From Giardia muris (taxonomy: Eukaryota; Fornicata; Diplomonadida; Hexamitidae), in assembly GCA_006247105.1 (NCBI GenBank), contig CM016926.1:434001-498000 (forward strand): a stretch of DNA of 64,000 bases. The letters are read 5' to 3'. Made by a program: the position numbers and the translations under genes. Of the stretch, positions 25,552 to 39,200 are shown in pieces. The notes under the pieces were generated by a model, which was not told the origin of the DNA, made no database searches, and saw nothing but the letters and a program-made list of their open reading frames with translations. Numbering within the stretch: the first letter of the stretch is position 1; the number at the start of each line of letters is the position of its first letter.

Positions 25552-27297
25552 ATGACTCTCTTCGTACCTGCCCGTACAGATGTTCTTCAGCCGGACCTTG
25601 GCTACCCCACGCGGCTTCTGACCGTCAAGGACGTTAAGGTCCTGATGGGGATTCGACGTCTCATTTGCCTTTGGAAGCGTGCTAGTGAGACTCCACGGTT
25701 TCCCTCGACCAATCGGTGGATTCTCCCCGTCCGGAGAGCGAAGTCTGAGCCCTATTTCTGGCGATATATTCGAGATCGACCAAAGTCTGTGATTCCACGA
25801 TCTTGTACTACACGACCGAAATCATCACCAAGAACTTGTTTCATCTTCCCTCCAGAGGATACGATGGTCAATAGTTGCATACCTTCCTATGGGACGCAGT
25901 CGACGTTGCGCGTCACCCCAAGATTATACCGTCACTTGGAACCTCGAATAGATGTATCTCGACCGAGCCCTTATCTCACCCCTGTACAGACTCGACTAAT
26001 TGAGCGGTTATCACAAGCCTTCGACGTCGATACATTAACACAGCCAAGCCTGGAGCACCTTCTGGCATGCTTTCCAATCACAGGGACAATGCTTCTATAT
26101 GGGGAACATGTTGGGAAAGAAGGAGGGCCGACAACACGACCTCATAACGAATCAGATCTTTCGATCTCTTGTTTCAATCAGTCAGAGGTGAATCGTTCCA
26201 AGAACGACTCTATATCCCCAGAGCGACTGAATAAGCGGTCCCATTCGGCTCCTCGTAGCACTAGGCTCTCCTTTCGTCTTCCTACTACTGATATATGTAG
26301 AGAAGCAAGAATTGAGGTAAGTACTATTGATATAGAGTCTGATGAGGCCTCACTACTTAGAGATGACGATGAAGTTTTGGACGAAGAGAAGGAAGAGAAT
26401 GGAGAAGTAGAAGAGAATAGGGTTGGGGTGCAAATCTCATCTCTTACTGGTGCAAAATTCCTTATCGATCCCTTTGCGCTTCGTATCCTTAGTCGAATGG
26501 AGGTAAGGAAGTTCCAGATCATACCATCTAACCTCACTCAATCTTCTACTCCTTTCCCACACTATGTTTTAGGTTCAGCCGAGAACCTAACGGCACGAAG
26601 AAATGTCGTGAATATCAATGGGACGGTCCTCATCCTCATTGCACCCAAGAGCTTATCAGTGGCGGATACCGCTTCGAAGAACTTCGACCTTCTTTGGTTA
26701 TGTACATTTCGAAGGACCTCACAATTGATCAAGAATTGTAACAATCGAGAAGGCATTATATCAGATGAGTCAATACGGCCTATCGTTGAGCTTTCTGATA
26801 CCGACTTGATTATCACTGGTTCTCCCCAAGCATTACCTTCCTCTTCCGCCATGGCCAATCGAATTACTCCATCGTTATTACGTAGTAGCACACCAGGATG
26901 TACAAGTCCCCAAAGGAATTGCGTCTTTGACGCAGAGAACTCGACATTCACTCAGTTGCGTCAAAAGCTGCAACGTGTCGGGTGTTTCAATAGAGATGTT
27001 GCTTTCGATACGGTGCACCACGTACCCATTCCCAATGAACCCATCGACATCGCAGATCTGTTCACTCGTCCATTGCGATCACATGGTCAATCGTTAGCAC
27101 ACACTCCACCTCCTCTTCATGCATCAAAGACTGAAGGATCCATGTCGAGGTCGACCCCCATGCCCGTGTCCGTGAAAGAGCCAGTTCGACCTCAACCCCA
27201 ATCCAAAAGGAACTTGTCCACGAAGGAGATGGCTAGGCCTACAGGCCCAGAGTCACTACGCAAGTACATTTATTCTAGTCCTCATATAGCACAATGA
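25552..27297 (+). CDS. Hypothetical protein, 581 aa
   Basis: The start is ATG 25552 (MTLFVPARTDVL), the first in-frame ATG; the frame is open upstream only from a TTG inside DRC2. The N-terminal 170 residues are basic with scattered Trp and Pro. An acidic Glu-rich stretch (DEEKEENGEVEENR) lies near residue 280, and a folded-looking segment of hydrophobic strands (VVNINGTVLILIAPK) lies near 350. The C-terminus is Pro/Ser-rich. No domain was recognised. It is divergent from DRC2, and its last 23 bp overlap the 3' end of the dynein gene. Sharing a promoter region with DRC2 may hint at a flagellar role, which is inference only. Confidence 0.72.
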   Translation: MTLFVPARTDVLQPDLGYPTRLLTVKDVKVLMGIRRLICLWKRASETPRFPSTNRWILPVRRAKSEPYFWRYIRDRPKSVIPRSCTTRPKSSPRTCFIFPPEDTMVNSCIPSYGTQSTLRVTPRLYRHLEPRIDVSRPSPYLTPVQTRLIERLSQAFDVDTLTQPSLEHLLACFPITGTMLLYGEHVGKEGGPTTRPHNESDLSISCFNQSEVNRSKNDSISPERLNKRSHSAPRSTRLSFRLPTTDICREARIEVSTIDIESDEASLLRDDDEVLDEEKEENGEVEENRVGVQISSLTGAKFLIDPFALRILSRMEVRKFQIIPSNLTQSSTPFPHYVLGSAENLTARRNVVNINGTVLILIAPKSLSVADTASKNFDLLWLCTFRRTSQLIKNCNNREGIISDESIRPIVELSDTDLIITGSPQALPSSSAMANRITPSLLRSSTPGCTSPQRNCVFDAENSTFTQLRQKLQRVGCFNRDVAFDTVHHVPIPNEPIDIADLFTRPLRSHGQSLAHTPPPLHASKTEGSMSRSTPMPVSVKEPVRPQPQSKRNLSTKEMARPTGPESLRKYIYSSPHIAQ

Positions 27298-30200
27298 AGA
27301 CGTCCCGCATAAGGATCGATTCGGTCGGCTCTACTGAGGGCAAATACGCGTATGCAAGCGGTCCATGGGCCTTACTTTGGATGTTGGTATAGATCGGGCA
27401 TTCGAAGACGTTACTGGACGCCTCATAATAGCCTGAGAAGCCCTTCTTGCTAAAGTACGTCAGCCGACGGTCGAAGATGTTCTTCGCGCGGACCGCGTCA
27501 TACTTTTGAACGACGTTGGCCTCAACGACGTTTGCAGCACGTGCCTCAACAAAGTCCGGGTCTGATGATGAGTCTGTCAAGGATGACCCAACGGATGATG
27601 CTCTTGCATCACCTTCAATACGGGAGTTGTCCGCGCTTGTTGTTCGCGAGCTTCGAAGAGAAGTGACATCCAAGGTTAAGGACTTCATGCCTTGTCTAGC
27701 ACTGAAGCGACTGTGAGATGCGGAGGCGTTTGGGATCGACCCTTGAGTAGCCGCCGTCGCGAGGCGCGACATGTTCAAGGACGTCACAGCTAACGAATTA
27801 CGGCGAGTAAGTGCTCGAGGTGTTGCGGGGCCCGGGTTCTGTGGGGTTAACGATGGACTTGGGATAGATAATCTCGCCGAACGTGGACGGAACTTTGGTG
27901 TATTTGAGACGGAAGTGATCTTCTCACCCTTTTGGATGGCGCGAACAAGCGTATCGAAGCCTTGAGAGGGGTCATCTCCATCCGAGCCCTTATCAGGAGA
28001 GCTTGTAGGCAGAGCGCTTCGACTTCTTCTTCGTTCGGACCCGTAAATGACAGATGAGAAGTTTCCAAGGCTGATTATAACGGTTTTCTTCTTATACGTG
28101 CGTCGAGCAAGAACTCGGACTACTGGTAGAGGATTATAAAGTTCTGCAATCTGTCCTGTCACCCTACCACTACATGGATCAACGGCGGCAGCCTTAAGGA
28201 TAAGCCCTGTGAGTTGCACATTCGCCCTCTGTCGAGAATTCGAGTACGGAACGATATCATACGCGAGAGTGTACTGATCAATGGTTCCACCCGCGACATA
28301 ACAGGCTTGGGCAAGAAGTGTCGTGAAGAGAGCTGCAGGGCGGAAAGCCAGTGTGACTTCAATATTCATGTAGTTCTTATCGATCATGCAATCGTTGTAA
28401 TACATTCGCGCCCGTGTCAGGTGGTTGATCAGCTTGTGAAGGTTATCGAACCGTCTAAGTGACATGAATTCGACGATGTATTCCGGAAGTACCCCATACC
28501 GGTCATAACGGATGTAAGACGTCAGGTCACGTATAATTCGATTAAGATACTTGACCTCCTGGTACATAAAGAGCATGAGAGGACACGAAAGTTCCGTACT
28601 GCTGAAGTTCATCAGGACCTCGTGTGGGAGTGAGGATGCAAGGTGGAGGCGCGTATAGTTCTCTAGACGGACGTTATATGCGATCGAGCGCGCGACGGAG
28701 AAGAGGATTCCGGTCCCAAGCGATCGGTCAAGAAACTCCAGGACCTGATTGCTCTCAGCTCGATACAGATAGGTTCGTTCCACCTCGGCCAGTCCAATGT
28801 ACTGAGGATTGTCGTGAATCGACACTATGTCTATGTCCAGGATTGAATTACTAACCAGTTCCCGTGCCTTCTCAATCGTGAGGGCGGCACGCGGATACAT
28901 CCGCGTATACTCGCGAATGGTCGAGAGACTGCACCCGAAAACGTATTCCGTCAAATGTAAGAGGGTCCGACGATCGAGAGACGTCGCAAGCCGTGCACCG
29001 TAGTGTCTACTCATTGTGTTGACAATGGCGCTATATACTAGGAGGGCGTCGTCATGGAAGACGAGTTCATGCGAGAAGATCCTTGAGAGGCTGACCAAGA
29101 CTGCCTCCAAATCTCCTTGGTTAAAGCTCTCATGAACCGCCGTCCACCCGTGAGTCCCAAAGCTCGTCCGTAGGGCATATGCCGCGACGGAATAAGCGAT
29201 CTTCGATAGAAGGGTTTCGACGTCAGTGACGCCCGGAATCGTCCGAAGGTGCTCCTTCTTGTATTCTGTGATGGCAAAATCATGAGTCACCGAGAAATTG
29301 CTGAAGTAACGCTCCGCGATCTCGAGAGTCTTCCGATAGACGGTCGGGAACGAGATGCTATCGCTACGTCGGTAAACGATGCAGTCACGTGCAAATGCCG
29401 AAAGTGGTGAGATGCTACCCTCTGTCGCAATGATCAGCTTGAAATAGCTGGAGACGTGCTGGACATCATTCAATTGAGCGCGTTGTGCACCGTCTCTAAG
29501 CGATTGGAAGAGCGCGCGGGACTCGGACAACGGTGTAACAAGTCCGGCACCAGGATCTGACTGCCCTTGAGGAGCTTCTAGATGAACTCCGCCCAGACGA
29601 TACACACGCGACGTAAGGCTGAGATAATGCTTCCGAAGGTCATTGCTCACAAACTCTGGGGTTAGATGCGCGTTTTGAAGGACGATCCACGTCGGAGTGT
29701 TGATGGTTTGAGTGATAAGATCCAAGACCGTCTTCTCGACTCCCTTACTCATCACGATCGTGCGGAGCTGGATCAGAGGGGGTTCTACCCCATTAGCAGG
29801 CTGGCGAGTTCGATGTGTCAAGTCACGTGTGGGGGCACCAGTTGCCCACAGCTGGTAACTGGCTTCTGGAAGGAACTGTGTGACAAAACGAACGGCATCT
29901 ACCGATGCAGAGTGCGAGATGACGATTGGAAGCTGGCTATCGGAGACGTTGAGGATATTGCCGAAACCGAGCTTCTGGACCGCGGACGAACGGACACCAT
30001 ACCGTTTCAAGCTGTTTAGCACGTAATAATTGAGGACAATACGGAGATGAGCGGGGTTCAGATGGCGTACAAGGAGAACCATTAAATGATCCCCATAACG
30101 GGCGTGCTCGGAGCCGAAGATATCGGAAAGATGGAGCGTTGGAATGATGTTCTTAAGCGTTGCCAAAGTCTTCTCGGCGGAGAGGCTGCACATGCAACGC

Positions 30201-33200
30201 TGCCAAAGTGGCCAGTGGTTGATGATCGACCCGACAATGTTATCCTGTAACTGAGATGCATATGACTCGTACCGTGGGTTCACGAAAATTATATCCGACT
30301 CCACCTCTCCCGTAACGGTCAACGCGTAACGGACTGGAGCAGTATCTACTACATCTCCGAAACGCCTCTTGATCCGTTTGAATTCCGTCTCTTCTTGGGT
30401 CGTCGTGGTACAAAATAAACCAGACACAATGTTCGCAATATGAGTCCGGCGCTGTAGAATCGTACTTGCAGTCGCCTGAGCCATCGTCTCTGCCGTCCCT
30501 GTAAAGGCTTGACGCATATCAAGCGTAATTGTAGCTTGTTCAAGTTGAGAGGTGTTTTGAGGATAGAGCTTCTCGACAACGTAGAAGGTACTCTGAATCG
30601 CAGAGAAATCTTGCACATTATCAATTTCAGCGATCTTATCTGCGTTCATACCACTTCTTTGGGGTGCAAAAGATGCCGAGAGAGAGGTCTGGAACTTATC
30701 CTTATCTCCACTGGAATACAGGTGTCCTTGGCGCCCATTACAGAGGGATAGGACTGAGTTCTCAACAGGTGTGACGATACGTGCGTATTCATGGCCCGAA
30801 ATGATGAGAGACTTTATCATTAGCCAAAGCAACGGGTTCGGGACGAGCTCAGTATCAAGATAGCTGAACAGGTGGTAAAGGAAGCCGATGGAGGATTGTT
30901 CATCGAACGATAGGAGGAGTATTCCGATTACAGACTCGATAAACTCATTACTTTCGAGGGTGACGTAACTCGCAGCAAGTTTCTGTAATTCCTCCTCAAG
31001 CTCGGCAATATCGGCCTCTTGGTTCGCACTATCTTGCTGTAAGATACTCATGCTTGCCTCAGGGCCGGAAAGGGCCTCCTCGGTGAGGTCATCGATGTCG
31101 ATGCTATCAAAGTCCTCTGCTTTTTGAGTTCGCGCCAAACTCATACCGGTTCCAGTGACTGCGAGTGCGGCTTCATTGAGACGACTTCGGGCAAGTGGGA
31201 GCTCTCCGCTTGCTAGCAAGCTCCCGAAGGACATGGACCCTGTCAAGGCGGCGCTAGACCTTAATGAGACGTCTCGGGTTGTAGTCGCAGTGAGGAGCGA
31301 AAGGTTCAGAAGGTTGTTGTATTCGGCGTTCCCAGCGAAGTTGATGGTGAGGTCATTCTTACTGATCACAATACGGCCAATGACGTGACTATACATCTGA
31401 AGGCTCATGGGGATGAGCTGGCGTGCCCCAAGGAAGATAGACGTACACATCACCGCAACGAGACGATGTGTATTCCGCATCTCGAGAATCCGGGCGTGAA
31501 TCTCGTTAACGAAGTTCAAACGTCGACGAATGATCTCCTTGTGGACGGAGGCAACGCGAAGACTCTCGAGCAATGTTTCCGACAGGAGTGAGTCTGCACT
31601 TTGCTCCATAAGGGTTCCTAGCACGGAGATCTCAAGCCGCTTGAGCGCAAACTTAAAGACTGATGCCTCGGTAACCGCGTTCAAGTAACTATACTCGATC
31701 CGTGGATTAATCCCTCTCACCATGACGGAGACGATATGATCTTCAATGGCGGACCGTGGTTTAGCGAATGAGATTAGGGAGAAGCGGGAGACGATCTCCG
31801 ACGTCAATTGGGAGATGAGCGAGCAGCTATTATTGAGAAGAAGGAGGTTGAAGGTCCTGCTAAATAGATACTCGTAGCCATGGATCTTAACGACAATGCT
31901 CGAATCCACCGCATTCTGGTCTCCATCAACCTGGAAGCTGAAGCTAGCAGCTCGACTTCTAGGAAAGCCCACTTGTCGTCCTCTAGCTAACTCTGCCCGA
32001 GCGCTAGGAGGAAGAACCGTACTACCTGGAATATAGGTGGTTGTCTTCTGACGATCAGAGCCGTTCTCGAAAAGCCCTAATTGAGTCATTCCTGATTTCC
32101 AAGTATTTGCCTCCGGAGGATTCTCATTCCCGTCAGACCCTCCAATAAAGAGGCTACTTGGGTCCCACTTGACGGTGGCCATGATATCTGCCACGAAGGA
32201 TGGAATGTCGACCTCTGTACTTATCAGGACACAGACATTCCCATTGATCCCACAATCGATGACCTTATCCAGAACGTCCTTCGGGTTAGTCACATCATAC
32301 TTCACGCAGACGGCGTTCGGTAGCCGCGAGAGAAACGTCTCCGCGACAGATTCCGGGTCAAGGATATAGGGTATATCAACAGAATTGACAAGACAACCCA
32401 TCGAGTTCGTGGTTGAATCGTCGGCGGGTAGCCAATGTTGCCGCCAAAGACATACGTCCTCATTAGTACATAGCTGAACACGAGCCATGTCAACAACCTC
32501 ACCAGAAGGAGAAGGGGCGTCAAGGAAGACTAGGGTGTTGGATGTAGATTCCTCCGTTGAGTATGCATACGTCGTACTCGCACTGGCACGTGTCACGCTA
32601 CGGTCGATTTCATCTGAACGCCCAATACTTGATCCCAATAAGGAGACAAACATAAATTTCGTCGTCTCAAGCATGTTCGTCGCTAGGTTCTCACTCGTCT
32701 TGAGCGTCTCGGTAAGGGATGCATCCCAAGACCCACGCTCCGACTCCAATAGCGTCCTAATCTTTTCGACAAACTCGTATCGCGTTTCGACGTCCACAAT
32801 CTGAGTCCGTAGCTCCTCACGCGCATGAGTGTTGGTCTCAAGATCCTCCTTGAGGCGTTCAAGCGTGGATTGAAGTGCCGCTAATTCCGCCTCCTTCTCC
32901 TCGATATGCTTTCGATGCTCCTCATGGTCCTCCTTCGCCTTATTTAGACGTTCGATCTTTGGGAGAACTGTATCCCAAACGGTTGCATAATCGACGACTG
33001 CAATGCACCAACTACAGATCGTCGTCGCAGCAGCAGATATCGAAAGGATCTTTTGTGGATTGAAGTCTGGATTTCCCGTGATGGCTCTGAAGCGTGTGAG
33101 GATGCGAGGGGGGATCTCTTTCTTGTTATAGTTCAGAAGCGTCGTAATCAACGTCCCGGAAGAGAGTAATGCCCGTGCGGAGGCCCAAGTCGGCGGGTTA

Positions 33201-36200
33201 TCAAGGAGGATGCAAAGGGCGTTCATGACAAGGACCACAAGCGGATGAGGGTTTGTAAACGTGCTCAGTTCGGCAATATCTTGTCGATTAAGGTTTTGAA
33301 GTGCATCGTCGGCACGCTTGAGCGCGGGGAGTACACGGTTGACCTCCTTATGTGCATCTTCGATCTCGGCCTCGATGTGTTTGTATGCGATCATCAATTC
33401 AGCTCGTTCTCCACTAACACTCCGATGGTTCTCCTGGGCCAGTTCCTGCTTCTCCGTCAGCTCAGCAAGGAGAAGCTTCACCTTCTGCTGCTGCCTCTCC
33501 AGTTGTGGCTTCAAGACTGTAAGCTGCTCGCTTAACTCCTTTGCTTGAGTAGAACTTAGTTCAAACAACTCAAGCCCTTTCCGAAGACGTCGCTCCTGCT
33601 CACTGAGCTCTGCCTTCCGCGTCGAATATAGCTTGTAATAAACACGAAGGAAACGAGCAAAGACGACGGGGCTTTTGATGAGGTGCTCGCAGCCGAGCCG
33701 TCGACGATATAGATCACAAATGCCCTCGAAGATCGTTGCGAAGCGCATCAATAATGTCCCTGAGAGTGTAAAGACATCAAGCCGAGAGAGAGGAATGACC
33801 CCATCAGAGGTTGCACAGAAGACTCGTACAAGTTCAGAACTAAGAAGCTTGCTTGCCGAAAGAGCGATCTCCGCAATGGGCCAGGTATGTGGGACATCTA
33901 TAAAGCATCGCTTAAGGACATGCGGGTAGTTCTTCTGGAGGCGCGAAAGCATGGTAGGCTCGACCAAGAGAATTAAGTTATAACCATTGACCGCCATGTA
34001 CCGCGAGTTCAGAAGCATTTGCTCAATGAGGGGGAGAGAGGCGCGAATGGCCTCGGGCTGTAGGATGAGACAGTACCTTCCAGACCCAACATAGGCACTA
34101 TTCCCATAAACCAGTCTTTGTACGCTCTCGGCCTCGGAGATAGAAATGACCGTATACCCGAGCGCCTCCGCCGCGACCCTTGCGGTCTGCTCTATGAAAA
34201 TCCCCGGCTGATACACGACGAGCAGATGCGAGTCTGGCTTTGCGATGCAATAGGCCATTCGAAGTACACGCTTCTTGAGCTCATACTGGAGAGAATTAAG
34301 ATGCTCGGAAAAGATAGGGTTTAAGACAACGTGAGGACGGGTCTCTGGCAAGGGATCAGTGGGGAGGAGAAACTCAGAGAACTTATCGCCTAATGGAGAA
34401 ATGACAAGCGTTGAATGGAGAGTAGTGAGAGGTGACGACTCAAAGGCCGGAAGAAGTTGGGCCACACGCTGGTCTTGACGTGTTCTAGCACGGGTCGGGG
34501 CGAGCTGGCTGTATTGGACGTTATTCAGGTCGTACGCGGCAAGGTTCCCGGTCCCAAACGTGAACTCGACAAGGGGGGAGCCTTGGAGTCCAACCTGCTC
34601 CTCCATATGTGTCTTAGGAGCGATGTCGTTCAGGTAGAAGGTTGACTCATCTGTAAAGACGTCTGGACGAAGGCGAGCGGGGATCTTTACGGAGGTGAGT
34701 GGCTTCAATTCGGAAATGAGGGAAGAAACGTGACGGACTAATAACTCATCCAGCTTTTGATTGAGTTCTAGGATCTGGGAGTCAGGAAGCTGCTGGTAGA
34801 ACTCCGTGCGAAAGATGTGTAGAAAAGCCTGAAGAAATGATCGCCGCATAACTCCGATGTTCGCCTGGTCCAGTCCCGCCTTGACGCTCGGCACAACGCC
34901 AACAAAGGTCTCGGGGGTAATGGTACAAAAGCGACCTAGAAATCCGAAGAGCTTCGTATGCTCAAAGGTAAGTCGATGCCTAGGAACCTCATGGCAGAAT
35001 TGTAAGAAGTCGGTAATGACGGAGGCAAACGCTGGGAGAAGTCCAAAGAGAACCGGGTTGGTTCCTTGAACGATCGTCTCCTCTTGAGACCAGGCTTGGA
35101 AGACCGCCATGATCAAGGGTTCAAGCCCTTCCGTACGTTCGCAATGAAGGAGGATGGAATCGAATGAGCCTCCGAGCGCATAGAGAGCACGTCCGCAATT
35201 GATAATCCGATAGCCGGAGACCTTATAGAACTTTGGTTCTCCAGGCCCGAGATAGACACCCCCATGCTCTTGAAGGTAGACGAGCAATTCGTTGATCGGA
35301 TAGGAGATGAAGGCACCCCCACTATTACAACAGGGACGAGCGGCATCCATATGCGATAGGATGAAAAGATTCGTCGCCCCAAACGTATTTGAAGGCGTGA
35401 GAGCATGCCCCTCGTGCCGGAAGCAATTGTAGAAGTATTCTCTGTAATCCGATAGGGTTTTTTCCGCACCAGAGAAGTACAATGGAATCGGAAGCGCTGG
35501 TGCATACATTTGCAGATAGGTGACGAGACGCTCGACAAAGATGCGCATACCAAAGCCATCTACCTGGATTAGGTGGCGATCGAGTCCCTCGGGAAGCTCG
35601 GAGTCATCAGAGTCGTCAGGAGGATAGACAATCTTCTCGAGGGTTATCGTCCGGTCGTAGTACAGCGCGTCAAGTAGGGCCACGAATAGATTCCGTCGCA
35701 TTCCAAGGGTCTCCACGAAGATCCGAGAGGAGGCAGTGTCAAAGCTGACGTTGAAGATCCCAGCATCAAGGTTACAGTCCTGAGAGTGTGAAAGGGCTTG
35801 AAAGACGTGGTTGTACCCGACTAGCTGCTCGAAACGGCTATTGCTGACGAAGCGGACGGGAAGTAAGCGCAATGGGTCGAAGTAGCATTGATCAAGCGAG
35901 TAGGGGAACTCCCCACGGACCGGAACGGTGAGAGCTTGGAGGGCTAGGTCCCAATAGTGCCGTGTGGCTACCGTTGCGCGGATGATCCCATCAATCTGTT
36001 GCACGTAGAGCTCACGCCCAAAGAGCCCAATACACGCCCATACGACGGAGAAGATAGCATACCCTTGGAGAAGACGCACCAATATCCCGTTACTCCGATC
36101 GAGACGAACCAGTCGCCGAACGTGTTCCGTCGAGGCGTTCAGCTGCGCACGGAAGAGCCGAAGGGTTTGTGCTGCAAGCCGACCTATGTTGTAATATAAG

Positions 36201-39200
36201 AAATGGAGGTCTATCTTGACGGGAGCGTTGGATGGGAGCCGGTCCATAGAGAGGGTGAAGAGCTCGTTGAGGAGCGTCACCAAGACGTCAAGGACGTTAG
36301 CGTAGAGGTTGTTCTCGAAGGGGAGCTTTTCTCGAACGAACTCATCGAGCCGAGCCTCCCGAGCCGCCATTCGCGCCTTATCGCGTGCTCTGTAGGCGGC
36401 AATGCGTTCCTTTCGTGATAGCTTCGATATGTCCTCCGGGAAAAGGTTTTCACCGAGGAGGAGAGACGGGTGGAGTGGAGCCTCTTCTCCCTCTGTACGT
36501 AAGCGCTCTGTCGCTCGATCGAACAGTAGGTCGAGATTATTAATGGCGACCCCAACCTGTGCGTACTTCTGTATCTTCTCACCATTGTATAGATAGGTAG
36601 TACGGAAGAGATCGTAATCGGACGCGAAGATCTCACGAAGTCCACGAAGGAGAATTGACTGGTACTGGAGCTCGTAGTTCTGGACACTTTCCTCAATGCA
36701 GATCACTCCGCATCGACTAAGAGTCGACGGAGATGCGGTTGCGAGACTGGTAACCTCGAAGAGGATTCGAAGATAGGCCGTCATACGGATACGCTCCCCA
36801 TTAGGAAGGCAGAGGATTCGGTTATCGTCGAGAAGGGAGTTGAGGCACTCAGCAGTTGCGGCTTCCAAGGGACCATCAAGGACGATGAATCGAAGGTCGT
36901 CTGTCGATCGTCGTCCTTCATCATTGTTCGCCGCATCACCGTCACTGAAGCTAGCACCAAGCCCAGCTTCCGTAGTCGATGCACGACGCCCTCGATGTTG
37001 AGTAGCCATCTCACTCGCAAGACGACGGCGTTCTTGGGCCGCGTTGTAGGACTCGATGCAATATGTCCGTAATGTCGCCCCAAAGACCCCATCATGAAAC
37101 TCGCCCTCCACAAAGCCTCCGAAGAGGCCATCTGCGGCGAGCGCTTGAGGATTGACAACCGTCACGTTGTTATTCTCGTTCATCAACAACCTCCAGAGTG
37201 TGGTCTTAAAGCTATGCTGCTGCCCGAGAAGGATGATCCCATGGCGAATCCAAAGAAGGTTTTCAAGCTCGATGAACTTGTCACCCTGATACTTATATGC
37301 AAGGAGGTGAGAAACTCTGCAAGCCGTACGGTACATCTCGTGGACCACGTCCAGACGACGCTGGATGTTGAGGGTTACGAGTGTTTGCGCCTGTGCAAGG
37401 ATAGATACCTGCTTCTTGTTGACGTTGAGCTTGGCACCCATAATACTCGTTGTATGCCGGTTCAGAGTCGTGCTCGCACGGTTCTCAGATATCGTAGTCA
37501 AATCCGAGGCGTAGCCAAGGACGTCTGTGGAGCATTGACCACGAGTCTCGGAGATGAGGGTTTGGACCGTTGGATAAAGCATGTCTGTCGTCAGAAGAAG
37601 GTTCAGAACAGACCGTTGTCCCGTCGTGAGGCTTGCAAACTCGTCGACCGCCTCGCTAGTCCGACTATCAAGCGTTGCATCCTCAGACATTAAAGGCTCA
37701 TAGACTTCCGGCCGTCCAACGGTACTTGCGGCATATTTCGGATCAGTACTAAGAAGAGAGAAGACAGTCCGTGTAATTGCCTTAGGGACCTCATTATGTA
37801 CGTCGTGAGAGACTCCAAGTCCCCCATCAAGCCGAGAGAGGTAGCAGATAACGACATCGTGTCCGAACGTATTGGCAAGGAAGTGAATGAAGTTGCTTCG
37901 ATCTTGCTCAGTCAAAGACGGGCTCATGAGCCGAATCAGGCTATCCACATTGCAGATGGCCTCGATGTACGACATAAACGAGAGATGATCCTTATAAAGC
38001 TTCGTGTTCGACTTGTCAGCGTGAAGAAGTGCCCTAATGGTCTCGTTGCTCCCAAATATGTATAGCCAGCGCCGGAACATGTACGCAGCTGCGAGGGCAA
38101 CGGCCTTGATGGTACGAAGAGAGCAGTCCAAGGACAACATGACAGGAGATTGTTGCTCTTCTGGTAGGTTTGAAGCTATTAAGGCCGTTTCGCGTTCCGC
38201 CGTCAAAGCCCTTAGGACCGCCTTATTGTTGCTTAGAACATCAAGCATCGAAGGACGAAGGTGTGATTCGTCAATTGGCGGAGGTAGAGTAACAACGGAT
38301 GGCAGGTGACTGAAGAGGACACAATACTTCCGTCCCAGATCAACAGCGGTCGTGAAGCCACACGTGAGGAGAATGCCCATGACAATATGTGAGATGTCTG
38401 GGCGGGTGATGAGGAGCGGGCGGAAAAGACAGGTGGTACTCCCCGGGAGTTCCAGACGGTCGCTATACGCACGTGAACTCTCGTTCATGGTAATGAAGAT
38501 GGAGGCGGTTGGGCGTAGCTTTGTCCCATGCTGCAGCTTCTTGTCCTTTGTGTCTTCGGGAGCCTCATGCCCACCATCTAGACTCTCGCTCATGAGGTTC
38601 ACGTAGATCGCCTTTCTAGCCATAGCCTGTTGGATCTGAGTAATGAACCTCGAGACCACAGAGAGTGTACTGACGGCCAGTCGGTTAAACTCGTCCAAAC
38701 ATAAGAGAGCCCCAACAGATGCGAGGCCCATGAAGACGCGAAGGAATGCCCCATGGTCGACCGCCTCGGAGCAATTAAAGACAAGACAGAAGCGCCCAAG
38801 TGCTCTAGAGAAGTCCTTGACCGTCTCTGTCTTCCCTGTGCCACTGGCTCCAATGAGGCTGTACCCTCTGAAGAGGTACTGCATCGCCTCGAAGAAGGCG
38901 GTGCGGTAACGTGTGATCGCTGGCGAGACGATCAGACGCCCCGCAAACCCATGATATTCGTACGAGTATTGCCCATATGCATTATCCATGAGATAGTAAT
39001 ATGGACGGAGTTGATATGCATCCAATTTGTCAACGGCCTGATGAGCGATCGTTCTTTCGACATTGTCAAGAGTTACAAATAGCCGTTCCTCGATGGGATT
39101 GAATACGTAACAAAGAAGTGAGCTTTCTTGTTCCTCATCCTGAGTGACCTGAGACCGCTTCTGCTCAAGAATATCCTTAATATGGAGCTCACTGGTAAGA

